Shown here in pieces: positions 34,889 through 42,559 of a stretch of 64,000 bases of DNA. Source of the DNA: Candidatus Ozemibacter sibiricus (lineage in GTDB: Bacteria; Muiribacteriota; Ozemobacteria; Ozemobacterales; Ozemobacteraceae); the NCBI GenBank assembly GCA_003327425.1, contig QOQW01000003.1, positions 124,001 to 188,000 of the forward strand. The letters run 5' to 3'. Each line of letters starts with the position of its first letter. Within the stretch, counting starts at the first letter, position 1. Position numbers and translations under genes: made by a program. The notes beneath the pieces are model-generated. The model did no database searches. It was not told where the DNA came from and was given only the letters and a program-made list of their open reading frames with translations.

Positions 34889-36379
34889 TCAGAAGACGGC
34901 GGAGAAGTACAAGTCGCGGATCAGCTTGTCCGACAGATCGGGGCCCTTGTACGGACTGCGCCGAATGGTCATGTCGGGCACCGCCTGCCGGGCCTCGGCA
35001 ATGGCTTCGTCCAGAGATTTCCCCTGTTTGACCAGGCCAGCCGCATGGACCGCCCGCCGCGGATTGACCACGCCGCCCGACACCACCTTGTCGGCCAGCC
35101 AGTCTTTCTTGTCGACCGTCCCCATCAGGATCTTCTTCACTTCTACGGCTGACAGGCCTGGATGCTCTTGGAGGACCTGGGTGGCGAAGCGAGCCGCCAT
35201 GGGACAGGCCATCGACGTGCCCGACATGTACCCCATCTTGTTATTGGGGAAGGTCGCGTAGATGTTCACTCCGGGGACGGCCACGTCGACCTTGGTCTTG
35301 CCGTAGCACGAGAAATCGGCCAGCTTCTTGTTCTCGAGGGTCGCCGCCACCACCAGCTTGTTGGGGATATCGACGTCGTTGGGCGAAACGACGATCTCTT
35401 CGAGGCAGTCGCCGGAATTGCCGGCGGCGATGCAGTACAGCGTCTTGGGCGACCCGGCGAACAAGGCCTTGTCACGCACCAGCAGGACCTTCTCGACGAA
35501 CAGGTTGACCACCTGCTGCACCTCCTGGTCGGTGGGGTTGGTCCAGCCCCATTCCTCGACCATGTTCTGCTTGAAGACGGCGAGCAGGGCGGCATTCTCG
35601 GAGCCGAAGGAACAATTCGCCACGCGCGGGGCCAACGCTCCCAGGTAGGCGGCTTCCTTCCTGATCTGCGCGGCATACTCCTGCCCGAGCTGCGTGAAGA
35701 GCAATTTCAGCTCGGCCAGCGAAACCGGTTCGGCAGCCGCCGGCGCCGCAGCGTCCGGGGCGGCGGCGGGGCGGGCTTCGACTCGCGTCGCCCGGGCCGC
35801 GGCTTGGCGACGAGGGCGAGCATGCAAGCGCCGGTGCCGGATCTGGGCGATGGCCGCCTGCGCCATCTGTTCCGGCGCTTGACCGGCCGGAAGGTGCGTG
35901 ATCGCGTTCAGTCTGACGCCAGGGTTCTCGGTGGACAGGATGCCGGCGCAGTGGGTGCCGTGGGCCCAGCCGCCCGTGAATTCGACCCAGGGCCAGAACT
36001 GCTGATCCTGGTAGTTTTTGAGGAGGGTCTGGAATTCCTCGGGCTTCAGCGCTTCTTTGCCATACGCCTGCAGGATGTTGAGCAGGCGAAGCGTTTCGAT
36101 CACGCGATCATAGGCCGGGGGCGTCTTGCTCAGATCGACCAGCGTCGCGCAATTGTCGGGAAAATTCCAGCCGTAGACATCATCGACGTAGCCATTGCCA
36201 TCATCGTCGACGCCGGGCTGGCCACGCAGTTCGGCCAGATTGGGACGCGCCAGGGGAGCCAGGAGAGGATGGGTGAAATCAGACCCTGAATCGATGACCA
36301 CGGCGGTCACCGGTTCGCCGGCCATCCCCAGATTGGCGCACGTCAGCACCAACACCACACACCAGATCGCCTTCTTCAT
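34889..36379 (-). CDS. Secreted subtilisin-family (S8) serine protease
   Basis: The 496-aa protein starts at ATG 36379, six bases after GAGGAG. It has a signal peptide (1-20, ending LGMAG) and no obvious propeptide. The triad is D30 (VVIDSGSD), H140 (GWAHGTHCAG) and S389 (MSGTSMACP), with the oxyanion Asn in IAAGNSGD. Between D and H are calcium-loop-like residues (VDDDGNGYVDDVYGWNF). An Arg/Ala-rich low-complexity insertion (about 175-220) interrupts the domain. It should cleave proteins outside the cytoplasm. Stand-alone gene with a hairpin after its stop. Confidence 0.92.
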   Translation of the reverse strand: MKKAIWCVVLVLTCANLGMAGEPVTAVVIDSGSDFTHPLLAPLARPNLAELRGQPGVDDDGNGYVDDVYGWNFPDNCATLVDLSKTPPAYDRVIETLRLLNILQAYGKEALKPEEFQTLLKNYQDQQFWPWVEFTGGWAHGTHCAGILSTENPGVRLNAITHLPAGQAPEQMAQAAIAQIRHRRLHARPRRQAAARATRVEARPAAAPDAAAPAAAEPVSLAELKLLFTQLGQEYAAQIRKEAAYLGALAPRVANCSFGSENAALLAVFKQNMVEEWGWTNPTDQEVQQVVNLFVEKVLLVRDKALFAGSPKTLYCIAAGNSGDCLEEIVVSPNDVDIPNKLVVAATLENKKLADFSCYGKTKVDVAVPGVNIYATFPNNKMGYMSGTSMACPMAARFATQVLQEHPGLSAVEVKKILMGTVDKKDWLADKVVSGGVVNPRRAVHAAGLVKQGKSLDEAIAEARQAVPDMTIRRSPYKGPDLSDKLIRDLYFSAVF

Positions 36380-36479
36380 ACTCATCTCCTCGATCGCAGG
36401 TGATATCTCCATGATACCGCAAAGCGGCCGCCCGCCACCAGCCCCTCATCATATCGCGCGAGGCAGGGGCACGAGCGGC

Positions 36480-36911
36480 TCAGCCCCCGGCCTTGCGGCC
36501 ATGCCCCGGACCATGGCCGTGGCCCGCCCCCGGGCCGTGACCGACGCCATGCCCCGCGCAGACATGATCAGGACCATGATCACAGGCATTGTCGCCGGAG
36601 GCCAGGCGCCCCGCCAGATATTCTTCGGCCAGGCGGGCGGGCGGCAGGGTCGGCGCCCCCATGATCACCTGGACCCCGGCCTGCTCGAGCATCTGCCTGG
36701 CGCGCGTGCCCATGCCGCCCACGATCGCGACCGTGGTGCGATGCTGGATCAGCCAGGTCGGCAAGACCCCCGGCTGGTGCTCAGGGGGCTGTTCTCGCTG
36801 TTCTTTGATGATCTTCCGGGTCTGGTCATCGACTTCGATGAACGCGAACTCGTCGCAGTGCCCGAAATGGCCAGAGAGAACCTGGTTGGCGACCGGAATG
36901 GCGATGATCAT
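36480..36911 (-). CDS. NifX/NifB-type dinitrogenase cofactor protein with His-rich tail
   Basis: The 143-aa protein has the family fold (about 1-105): MIIAIPVANQVLSGHFGHCD, VAIVGGMGTRARQMLEQAGV. Such proteins bind iron-molybdenum-type cofactor precursors; outside nitrogen fixers they are thought to handle Fe-S or Mo clusters. The tail (CDHGPDHVCAGHGVGHGPGA and more His-Gly) would bind metal. AAAGGAG precedes the ATG. No nif genes are nearby. It is preceded by about 280 bases of leader and a promoter with the same inverted-repeat logic as the DUF5320 promoter. Confidence 0.9.
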   Translation of the reverse strand: MIIAIPVANQVLSGHFGHCDEFAFIEVDDQTRKIIKEQREQPPEHQPGVLPTWLIQHRTTVAIVGGMGTRARQMLEQAGVQVIMGAPTLPPARLAEEYLAGRLASGDNACDHGPDHVCAGHGVGHGPGAGHGHGPGHGRKAGG

Positions 36912-37191
36912 GACGATGCTCCTTTTTATTCACAAGAAAATGTGGGGGAAACCGGGAGGGCATAGACCACGCTGGGGAAGTTGCGCAAGACTGGGGGACA
37001 TCCAGGGGACCACCGCACCACCATGGGCGAGGCCCATCTGCCACCCCGCCACTGTCAGTCGGGTACCATGCCAGCCATCTGGGCGGCCCAGCCGCTCGCC
37101 GGCACCCGTCGGCAACCCTGATCTGGCCATAGGGGAACCTCCTTGGCAGGGGGCAGAACCCTCGAACCGGGCCGGCCCCGTCACCCCCTCC
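36912..37191 (-). other. Long leader of the NifX gene with two hairpins
   Basis: About 280 bases lie between the proposed promoter and the NifX ATG. No gene is evident. Two short hairpins are visible: ATGGGC-GAG-GCCCAT (37023-37037) and CTGGGC-G-GCCCAG (37079-37091). A cis-acting RNA element is possible; no known class is recognised. Confidence 0.35.
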
Positions 37192-37220
37192 AAGATATGA
37201 GCATTCGCTCAAAAAGTCAA
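37192..37220 (-). promoter_or_regulatory. Sigma70-type promoter with embedded inverted repeat (NifX gene)
   Basis: Minus-strand TTGACT (37215-37220), a 17-base spacer and TATCTT (37192-37197). The spacer contains TGAGC-ATTC-GCTCA (37198-37211), the same TGAGC-N4-GCTYA pattern as in the DUF5320 promoter at 27155-27168. A repressor bound here would sit between the boxes. Confidence 0.6.
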
Positions 37221-37229
37221 GTCGACGGC

Positions 37230-38270
37230 CTACCACTCCTCGCCGGCGCGAAATCGCTCGAGCAGCCGTTCATCCTGCTGACGATCGACGGGGGACCGAG
37301 CTGGATCGCGGGCCACGGCCTCCAGCCAGGCGATGGCTTCGGCCCGTCGCCCCATCGCCACCAGGGTGATGGCCCGCAGCCGAAAGGCGTAGCCCGGCGC
37401 ATCCGACAGGCGACAAGCGGTGGTGAAGGCCTCCAGGGCTTCGGGAAGCCGGCGGACCGGACCATGCCGCTGACGGAAATTCAGGCATTGCACGCCGATC
37501 TGGATGGGGAGTTCGCTCCGCCAGGGATTGTTGCGCATCCCGGCGCGCAGCACCTGCAATGAGCGGTCATAGTCGCCCTTCTCATCATACAGGTAGGCGA
37601 GCAGCAGGTAGGCCTCGACAAAATGGGGATCGATGGCGGGAATCAGCTCGAGCGCGAATTCCACCCGGTGCCAGAGCCCCCGATGGGAATCGGCATCCAT
37701 CTGGATCCAGAGCAGGTTGGCCGCTAGCTCCCGCAAGCCGAGCTGCTCGAGCAGCACGATCAGCCCGTGCGAAATGGCGGGCCCGCCCTCCCCTTCTTCC
37801 ATCGACAGATGGGCATGAGCGTGTCCGCAGCCTGGGCCATGCACATGTGGCACAGGAGCCTCGTCGACCGCCGGCGGTCGCGAGCCGGCAGGAGCGCCCA
37901 TCATGGCGGCCGGCCCGGTGGCCGGCTCCCGATGAGCGGCCGCGGTCGGACCATGGCAGGAGCACGGGGCAGCGCCAGGCCGATGGTCATGAGGATGATC
38001 ATGATCATGGTCATGGTCATGCCCCTCCCCATCATGTTGGGCCAGGGCATGAGAATCAGAGGAGCCGTGGGGATGCCCTGGCGATGGCGGCGCGGCATGA
38101 GGGGTCCCCGCCCGGGCTTCCTCGAGCGGAGCGCGAGCCAGCACCTGCCAACTGCCAGCGACGGCCAACCCCTGGGTCTCCTGGCGCCACGCCGCCCGCA
38201 ACCCCCGGCCAAACCAGGCCAGCGCGGTCACGAGAAGACCGGCCAGCAGCCATCGGCCACCTGCCCTCAT
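37230..38270 (-). CDS. TPR membrane protein with His-rich metal-binding linker
   Basis: The 346-aa protein starts at ATG 38270, sharing ATGA with the permease stop; the frame up to 38348 is overlap only. A membrane helix (about 5-24) is followed by a His/Asp/Gly-rich segment (about 65-165: repeated H-D, HPHDH, CSCH, HVHGPGCGHAHAHL), then TPR helices (about 190-340; FVEAYLLLAYLYDEKGDYDR, RLRAITLVAMGRRAEAIAWL). The His-rich part should chelate Zn, Ni or Cu. As the last gene of the ABC operon it may be the extracytoplasmic partner of the ABC-2 permease. The coding DNA there is a near-repeat of GATCAT/GGTCAT units. Confidence 0.75.
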   Translation of the reverse strand: MRAGGRWLLAGLLVTALAWFGRGLRAAWRQETQGLAVAGSWQVLARAPLEEARAGTPHAAPPSPGHPHGSSDSHALAQHDGEGHDHDHDHDHPHDHRPGAAPCSCHGPTAAAHREPATGPAAMMGAPAGSRPPAVDEAPVPHVHGPGCGHAHAHLSMEEGEGGPAISHGLIVLLEQLGLRELAANLLWIQMDADSHRGLWHRVEFALELIPAIDPHFVEAYLLLAYLYDEKGDYDRSLQVLRAGMRNNPWRSELPIQIGVQCLNFRQRHGPVRRLPEALEAFTTACRLSDAPGYAFRLRAITLVAMGRRAEAIAWLEAVARDPARSPVDRQQDERLLERFRAGEEW

Positions 38271-39040
38271 AGGTCTTGCCGCTCCATCAGCCGGATGCCC
38301 ACCGCCACCACGCAGAGCACGTAGACGAACCCGTACCCGGCCGCCCACCCGACGAGGGCGGGCGAGATGCTCAGTTCTTTGAGAACACGCGCCTTGATGT
38401 TGAAATACGCGAAGTTGGGAATCACCACGTACGCCAGGCCGACCAGAGCTTCGAGGGCGGGCCAGCCGGTTTCAGCCGCCAGATGGCGGACATATTCGGC
38501 CAGATTGCCCATGATGACCAGAAACAAGGTGAAGGAAAACGCCAGCACCGTCGAATCGGACAGCGAGAAGACCAGAACGAGGGCCCCGATGATGGCGAAC
38601 TCCATGGCCATGAAGACGATGATCCAGAGGAAGGAAGGCCCGACCACCCCGAATTTCACGTACAAGAGCCCCGCGAAGATCCCGATCATCACCGCCACAT
38701 TCACGACGACCGCGGCCAGCGTTCCCGCCAGCTTGCCCAGGAAATATTCCCAGCGGGCGATGGGCAAGGTCAGGACCGCGTAGGCGGTGCGGCGATTGAG
38801 ATCGTCGCGCATGGTCGACACCCCGATGAACAGGGTCAACAGCAGGCCGAACAACGAGATCACCGAGATCCCCACATCCTGGATCATCCGGAACTCGAGG
38901 GTGGGAGTGGTGGCGAAATGCCCGAACAGGTGGAACAGGCCCAGAGCGATCAGCACGAAGATGAGATGGACCGACAGCATCTTGTGCCGCGCCACCTCGC
39001 GCAGGGCATCCCAGGCGATGAGGCCGATGCGACGCATCAT
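38267..39040 (-). CDS. ABC-2-type transporter permease
   Basis: The 257-aa protein has six predicted helices typical of ABC-2 permeases: about 22-42, 58-80 (SVISLFGLLLTLFIGVST), 103-128, 135-160, 170-190 and 230-250. The cytoplasmic RDDLNRRTAYAVLTLPIARW segment, with DxxxRT...PI-R-x-E/Y-L-G-K, is characteristic. It overlaps the ATPase stop at 39037-39040 and the TPR start at 38267-38270, so the three form one coupled unit. Substrate unknown; NosY-like and Na-exporter-like permeases are the nearest known types. Confidence 0.85.
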   Translation of the reverse strand: MMRRIGLIAWDALREVARHKMLSVHLIFVLIALGLFHLFGHFATTPTLEFRMIQDVGISVISLFGLLLTLFIGVSTMRDDLNRRTAYAVLTLPIARWEYFLGKLAGTLAAVVVNVAVMIGIFAGLLYVKFGVVGPSFLWIIVFMAMEFAIIGALVLVFSLSDSTVLAFSFTLFLVIMGNLAEYVRHLAAETGWPALEALVGLAYVVIPNFAYFNIKARVLKELSISPALVGWAAGYGFVYVLCVVAVGIRLMERQDL

Positions 39041-39996
39041 GCGGACCCCTCCGAAACCCCGCCGACCACCCGGGCGAAGACCTCATCGAGGGTCGTGGTC
39101 TCGGGCGTCACCTCCAGGATGTCGGCGCCCTGGCGCACGAGGGCCGCCACGGTCGGCGCCACGTCTGCGGGCGCGAGCACCCGCCACCACCCTTGCTGGC
39201 CTTCCCTGGGCAGGGCGAGAACGCCCGCCGGCGGCGTCGGCCACGCCGCCTCGGCCCCCGTCGGCACCCGGAACCGGAGGCGGGTCGCCCCCGACCGCAG
39301 CAGATCGGCCACCCGCCCCTGCCGCACCAGCCGGCCCCGCACCAGGAAGCCGACTTCATCGCAGACCTCGGTCAGGATGCCCACCGCGTGACTGCTCAAC
39401 AAGATGGTGATCCCTTCCTGGCGCAATTGGAGCAGGAGGTCTTTCAGCATTTTCTGGCCGAGCGGATCGAGCCCGCTGGCCGGCTCATCGAGGAAGAGCA
39501 GGCGGATGTCGCCCAACAACACACGGGCCAGATCGACCCGCTGCCGCATGCCCTTCGAGCACTGGCCGAGCAGACGGTGCGGTGCGGCCGTCATCTCCAG
39601 GCGCTGCAGGACCGCGGCCACCTTCTCGGCAGGGCGGGACAAACCGCGCAGGCGGGCATGGAAGCCCAGGTATTCGGCCACCGTCAGGTGCTCCGGGTGG
39701 ATGACCACTTCCGGCAGGAAGCCGACCCCCTCGCGGGAGGAAGGGTGCGGGACCTCCCGTCCCAGCAGGAAGGCTCGCCCCGCCGTTGGCCGCATCAGCC
39801 CGAGCAGCAGTTTGAAGGTGGTGGTCTTACCGGCGCCATTGGGCCCGAGCAAGCCGAAGATCCGACCGGGCGCCACTTCCAGGTCGAGCCCATCGAGCAG
39901 GATCTGCGGGGTCCACCACCCGACCCGCTTGACCAGCCCCTCGATCGCGATGGCGGAACCGTTCACGACCGGGGCACGGCCACTTCCAGGGTTCAT
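39037..39996 (-). CDS. ABC transporter ATP-binding protein
   Basis: The 319-aa ATPase starts at ATG 39996, sharing ATGA with the TauE-like stop. Walker A GPNGAGKTTT, the signature-region QCSKGMRQRVDLA (degenerate LSGGQ, usual in ABC-2 exporters), Walker B LLFLDEPASGLD and the switch His in LLSSHAV are present. The C-terminal 90 residues form the regulatory-type extension common to ABC-2 exporters. A longer frame to 40923 is a run-through of the opposite-frame neighbour and is not used. Confidence 0.93.
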   Translation of the reverse strand: MNPGSGRAPVVNGSAIAIEGLVKRVGWWTPQILLDGLDLEVAPGRIFGLLGPNGAGKTTTFKLLLGLMRPTAGRAFLLGREVPHPSSREGVGFLPEVVIHPEHLTVAEYLGFHARLRGLSRPAEKVAAVLQRLEMTAAPHRLLGQCSKGMRQRVDLARVLLGDIRLLFLDEPASGLDPLGQKMLKDLLLQLRQEGITILLSSHAVGILTEVCDEVGFLVRGRLVRQGRVADLLRSGATRLRFRVPTGAEAAWPTPPAGVLALPREGQQGWWRVLAPADVAPTVAALVRQGADILEVTPETTTLDEVFARVVGGVSEGSA

Positions 39997-41015
39997 ACGG
40001 CGGATTCCTCTTCGGTTGGCCGGTACCGGCACCACCGCAGCCACGCCATGACCAGACTCGACAGGAGCAGGAAGGCGAGACTGAAGAGCGCGATGCGACG
40101 GTCGATGGGCACCAGCCAGAGCGTGGTGACGAATTCCAGCAGGATCAGGCCGATCAGGAAGGCCACTACGTGTTCGCGCTTCTGCCAGCTGCAGAACAGC
40201 GCCCCCAGCGGCGCCCCGAAAGCCACCACCGGCACGGCCGCCTGCCACATCGGCAGCACACGTGGATCGAGGCGCCCGGACAACAGGCTGAAGGCGAACC
40301 CGACCAGCGAAACGCTGGCCATGACGAAGACCGTGGTGCGCGTGCCGATCTTCTCGTCGATGTCGTAGCGCAGGCACAGCAAGATGAACAGGACCACATC
40401 GGCCCCGCTCCCGACGATCGAAGCGACCAGGCCGCCGACGAGGCCGGCCAGGATGAACTGGCCGCGCGTCGCCCACGAGCGGCAGTCGACCGCCTCGCGC
40501 AAGGCCCGGTGATGACCCCAGTTCAACCACACCAGGAACCCGCCGAACACCAGGGTGAACAACGAGAAGAAGATCTTGGGATACGGCGGCACCACCAACG
40601 GGGCCACCCAGACCAGCCCGATGATCACGGCGGGAGCCGCTCCCGCCAGCGTCCAGGCGAAGACATCGGCCAGATACCGATACCCGCTGCGCGCGATCAG
40701 CAAGGCCCCGCACGTCATGCCCACCGACTGGATCGCCAGCGCGAAATCCCGGGCCGTGGCGGGCGGAATGGCCAGAGCTTTGGTGAAGACAGGGAAGGCG
40801 ACCGCGCCCCCGCCCTCGGCCGTGGCCCCGGCCACGAACGAACCGAAGACCATGGTCAGGGCCACCGGCCAATGCTCGACCAGCACGGCGAAGGCATCGC
40901 CCACCGCATGACAGACCAGCCATCCCCCCAGGATGGCGAACGACACGGCGAACCGAGGCCAGACCGGGGGCCGGGGCAACACCGCGTCAGGGCTGACGCT
41001 TGTCGAATCGGTCAT
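39993..41015 (-). CDS. TauE/SafE family sulfite/anion exporter-like protein
   Basis: The 340-aa protein from ATG 41015 has about eight to nine helices. The first family repeat contains FGSFVAGATAEGGGAVAFPV and the second GQFILAGLVGGLVASIVGSGAD, with R-x-T-T in IGTRTTVFVM. TauE/SafE proteins export sulfite, sulfoacetate or related anions, or move other small anions. Its start overlaps the TrmO coding end by 29 bases, and its end overlaps the ATPase start. In the operon it may supply or remove a sulfur anion linked to the ABC exporter; that is inference. Confidence 0.88.
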   Translation of the reverse strand: MTDSTSVSPDAVLPRPPVWPRFAVSFAILGGWLVCHAVGDAFAVLVEHWPVALTMVFGSFVAGATAEGGGAVAFPVFTKALAIPPATARDFALAIQSVGMTCGALLIARSGYRYLADVFAWTLAGAAPAVIIGLVWVAPLVVPPYPKIFFSLFTLVFGGFLVWLNWGHHRALREAVDCRSWATRGQFILAGLVGGLVASIVGSGADVVLFILLCLRYDIDEKIGTRTTVFVMASVSLVGFAFSLLSGRLDPRVLPMWQAAVPVVAFGAPLGALFCSWQKREHVVAFLIGLILLEFVTTLWLVPIDRRIALFSLAFLLLSSLVMAWLRWCRYRPTEEESAV

Positions 41016-41487
41016 CGGCGACCATCCGGGCATCGGGAGCGGCCAACCGCTGCTCGTACCACCCGATGCGGGTGGGCTGGAAATGATCGAAATCGGGCAC
41101 ATAGGGCTTGATATCGAGGAGAGGGGTGCCATCCAGCATGTCGGCGCCTTCGAACTCCAGGTGCGCCCCTTCCACTTTCAGGAGGCGGACGATCGACAGA
41201 CCGATCGGGTTGGGCCGCCGCGGCGCGCGGGTCGCGAACACCCCATGCTCCTTGCCGTCGAGGAAGGGGGTCACCTTGAGCGCGGGGGAAGCCATCTGAT
41301 CGAGAACATACAGGAGGTAGATGTGCGAAAACCCATCGAGATCGGCCAACCCTTCCGCATACCGCGGAAAGATCTCGATGGATCCTCGTTCGAGGGTGGC
41401 TTTGGCCTGGATCGGCGTGCCGGCGGGCCGCTGGAACGGCGTATGGATGATGCCGATCGCATGGAAGGCGAAGATCGGCTCAGCCAT
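40987..41487 (-). CDS. trmO: tRNA t6A37 methyltransferase TrmO (TsaA family)
   Basis: The 166-aa protein matches the TsaA/YaeB beta-barrel methyltransferases: an FHAIGIIHTPF start, GLADLDGFSHIYLLYVLD, the diagnostic RAPRRPNPIGLSIVRL and DGTPLLDIKPYVPDFD. TrmO uses S-adenosylmethionine to N6-methylate t6A37 in some tRNAs. It lacks the extra C-terminal domain of the E. coli enzyme and is close to the archaeal-type length. Members with other roles (metal-associated, as with VirR-type contexts) exist, so a non-tRNA role in this metal/anion operon is possible. Start overlaps the BMC stop by 8 bases. Confidence 0.9.
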   Translation of the reverse strand: MAEPIFAFHAIGIIHTPFQRPAGTPIQAKATLERGSIEIFPRYAEGLADLDGFSHIYLLYVLDQMASPALKVTPFLDGKEHGVFATRAPRRPNPIGLSIVRLLKVEGAHLEFEGADMLDGTPLLDIKPYVPDFDHFQPTRIGWYEQRLAAPDARMVADDRFDKRQP

Positions 41488-41830
41488 GGAAGACCGCCTC
41501 GCCCAGATCGGCCTCGACCGCGGTCAGGGCCGCGCTCACCGCCGAGGTGTCACCATAGACCGCGATCACGGCGATATGCGAGGGGCACACACCCTTGATC
41601 TCGGCCACCCGCACCGCGGCGGCTTTCTCGGCGAGGTCGGCCGCCGCGAAGATGACCGCGGCCGGACCCTGGATGAGGCCGACCGCGTCGGTGGCAGGAA
41701 AGGGATCAGGGAAGGTGGGCAGCCGGACGCGCCGCTGCTCGAGCATGGCCCAGAAACCCGGGGAAGGACGCTTCACCAGGTAGAGCTTCAACCCACCGCT
41801 CTGGGCCCCTGAACCGCCATGCATGGCCAT
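41480..41830 (-). CDS. Orphan EutS/PduU-like bacterial microcompartment domain protein
   Basis: The 116-aa protein starts at ATG 41830 with AGGAG 8 bases upstream; the frame to 42007 overlaps the PadR gene. The C-terminal core is BMC-like: DAVGLIQGPAAVIFAAADL, then AEKAAAVRVAEIKG, IAVIAVYGDTSAVSAALTAV, lining up with the EutS pattern GAIGIM...PGETAMIAGDLALKAADV...VIYGSVGAVEEAL. The N-terminal LKLYLVKRPSPGFWAML strands fit the permuted EutS/PduU order. Shell proteins form hexameric tiles, but no shell vertex protein or encapsulated enzyme is in the window. It might instead be a ring-forming adaptor in this transport operon. Confidence 0.7.
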   Translation of the reverse strand: MAMHGGSGAQSGGLKLYLVKRPSPGFWAMLEQRRVRLPTFPDPFPATDAVGLIQGPAAVIFAAADLAEKAAAVRVAEIKGVCPSHIAVIAVYGDTSAVSAALTAVEADLGEAVFHG

Positions 41831-41865
41831 GCCATCATCTCCTGCACATCGCGCCAACGAGCCGC

Positions 41866-42294
41866 TCAACCGGCGCTCGCCGACACCCCGCGCCCGCGCG
41901 GGCGCCCGGGCCGCCCCCAACCACGCCCCGCCTTCGACGCCGGCGGACCGATCTCGGCCACGAACCGCCGCAGCGCCACCTGCAGATGGTCGAGCACCTC
42001 CCGCCATTCCTGCAGGTGGCGACGCCCTTTGGCCGTCACCGCATACCGACGCCGGGCCGGCCCCCGCCCGGTCTCCCAGGCCGAGACCACCTGCCCGTTC
42101 TGCTCCAGGATGCGCAGGGTGCGATACAGAGCCGGCCCGTCGATCGGCGTCTCGGTCAGCGCATGCCCCTGCAGCGTGGACAGCAGCTCATAGCCATGGG
42201 CCGGCCCCTCTTCGCGCAAGGCATACAGGATGAGCGGCTCGAGGAATCGGTACAGGCTGCCCATGGCGCACGTGCATCCCTGGCCCCGGGACAT
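41866..42294 (-). CDS. PadR-family transcriptional regulator
   Basis: The about 142-aa protein is a PadR winged-helix regulator: LEPLILYALREEGPAHGYEL, ALYRTLRILEQNGQVVSAW, GPARRRYAVTAKGRRHLQEW, then a short C-terminal helix and Gly/Arg-rich tail. PadR proteins repress efflux or detoxification operons and release on ligand binding. Start at ATG 42294 is preferred (AAGG about 10 bases upstream), but 42264 and 42321 are possible. It heads a seven-gene minus-strand series to 37230, with an operator-like palindrome at 42333-42359 upstream. Confidence 0.87.
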   Translation of the reverse strand: MSRGQGCTCAMGSLYRFLEPLILYALREEGPAHGYELLSTLQGHALTETPIDGPALYRTLRILEQNGQVVSAWETGRGPARRRYAVTAKGRRHLQEWREVLDHLQVALRRFVAEIGPPASKAGRGWGRPGRPRGRGVSASAG

Positions 42295-42332
42295 GGCAAC
42301 ACGACCTTGTCGATCGACCATAAGAACAATGT

Positions 42333-42359
42333 TATATAGGTGTAGTCAACACTTAGATA
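42333..42359 (-). promoter_or_regulatory. 27-bp imperfect palindrome, candidate PadR operator
   Basis: TATATAGGTGT (42333-42343) and ACACTTAGATA (42349-42359) are inverted repeats (nine of eleven positions) around AGTCA. The core GTGT-N5-ACAC resembles the ATGT/ACAT-type half-sites of PadR regulators. A minus-strand TTGACT (42344-42349) overlaps the centre and could be a -35 box. It lies 38-65 bases before ATG 42294. Confidence 0.55.
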
Positions 42360-42482
42360 GCAAAATCATGCATGTCTGTCAAGGTGGCGAGCCTCTCCAG
42401 AGCGGCTCCTCGGGCACGGCAATCGAGCCAGGAACGGGGGTCGAACGACCACCCCGACCGCGCGGCGGCGTGACGCCCTCAC

Positions 42483-42501
42483 GTTGGCGGTACGCGCCAA
42501 C
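42483..42501 (-). terminator. Stem-loop at the end of the PspA/ABC operon
   Basis: GTTGGCG (42483-42489) pairs with CGCCAAC (42495-42501) around GTACG, about 60 bases after the Sel1 stop at 42560. No T run follows on the minus strand, so it is only a tentative terminator. Confidence 0.35.
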
Positions 42502-42559
42502 CCGGCGCGGCGGCGACAGGCATCGTCTGGCGACCTTCCCCAGGCCGCCAACCAGGAGG

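Noticed and set aside
36480-36911. Nitrogen-fixation island
   Set aside because: NifX-type folds are common outside nitrogen fixers, and no nifHDK, nifB or nifEN occurs in the window.
37980-38030. Possible microsatellite or CRISPR-like repeat
   Set aside because: Short GATCAT/GGTCAT units encode the His-Asp linker in frame; there are no spacers or regular repeat length.
39037-40923. 628-codon frame joining the TauE region and the ABC ATPase
   Set aside because: Its first 300 codons are the wrong frame of the TauE/SafE gene; the ATPase has its own ATG at 39996 with ATGA overlap.
40987-41487. TrmO-family protein as a VirR-like or metal-binding protein
   Set aside because: All TsaA signature motifs are present; a non-tRNA role remains possible but the methyltransferase call is better supported.
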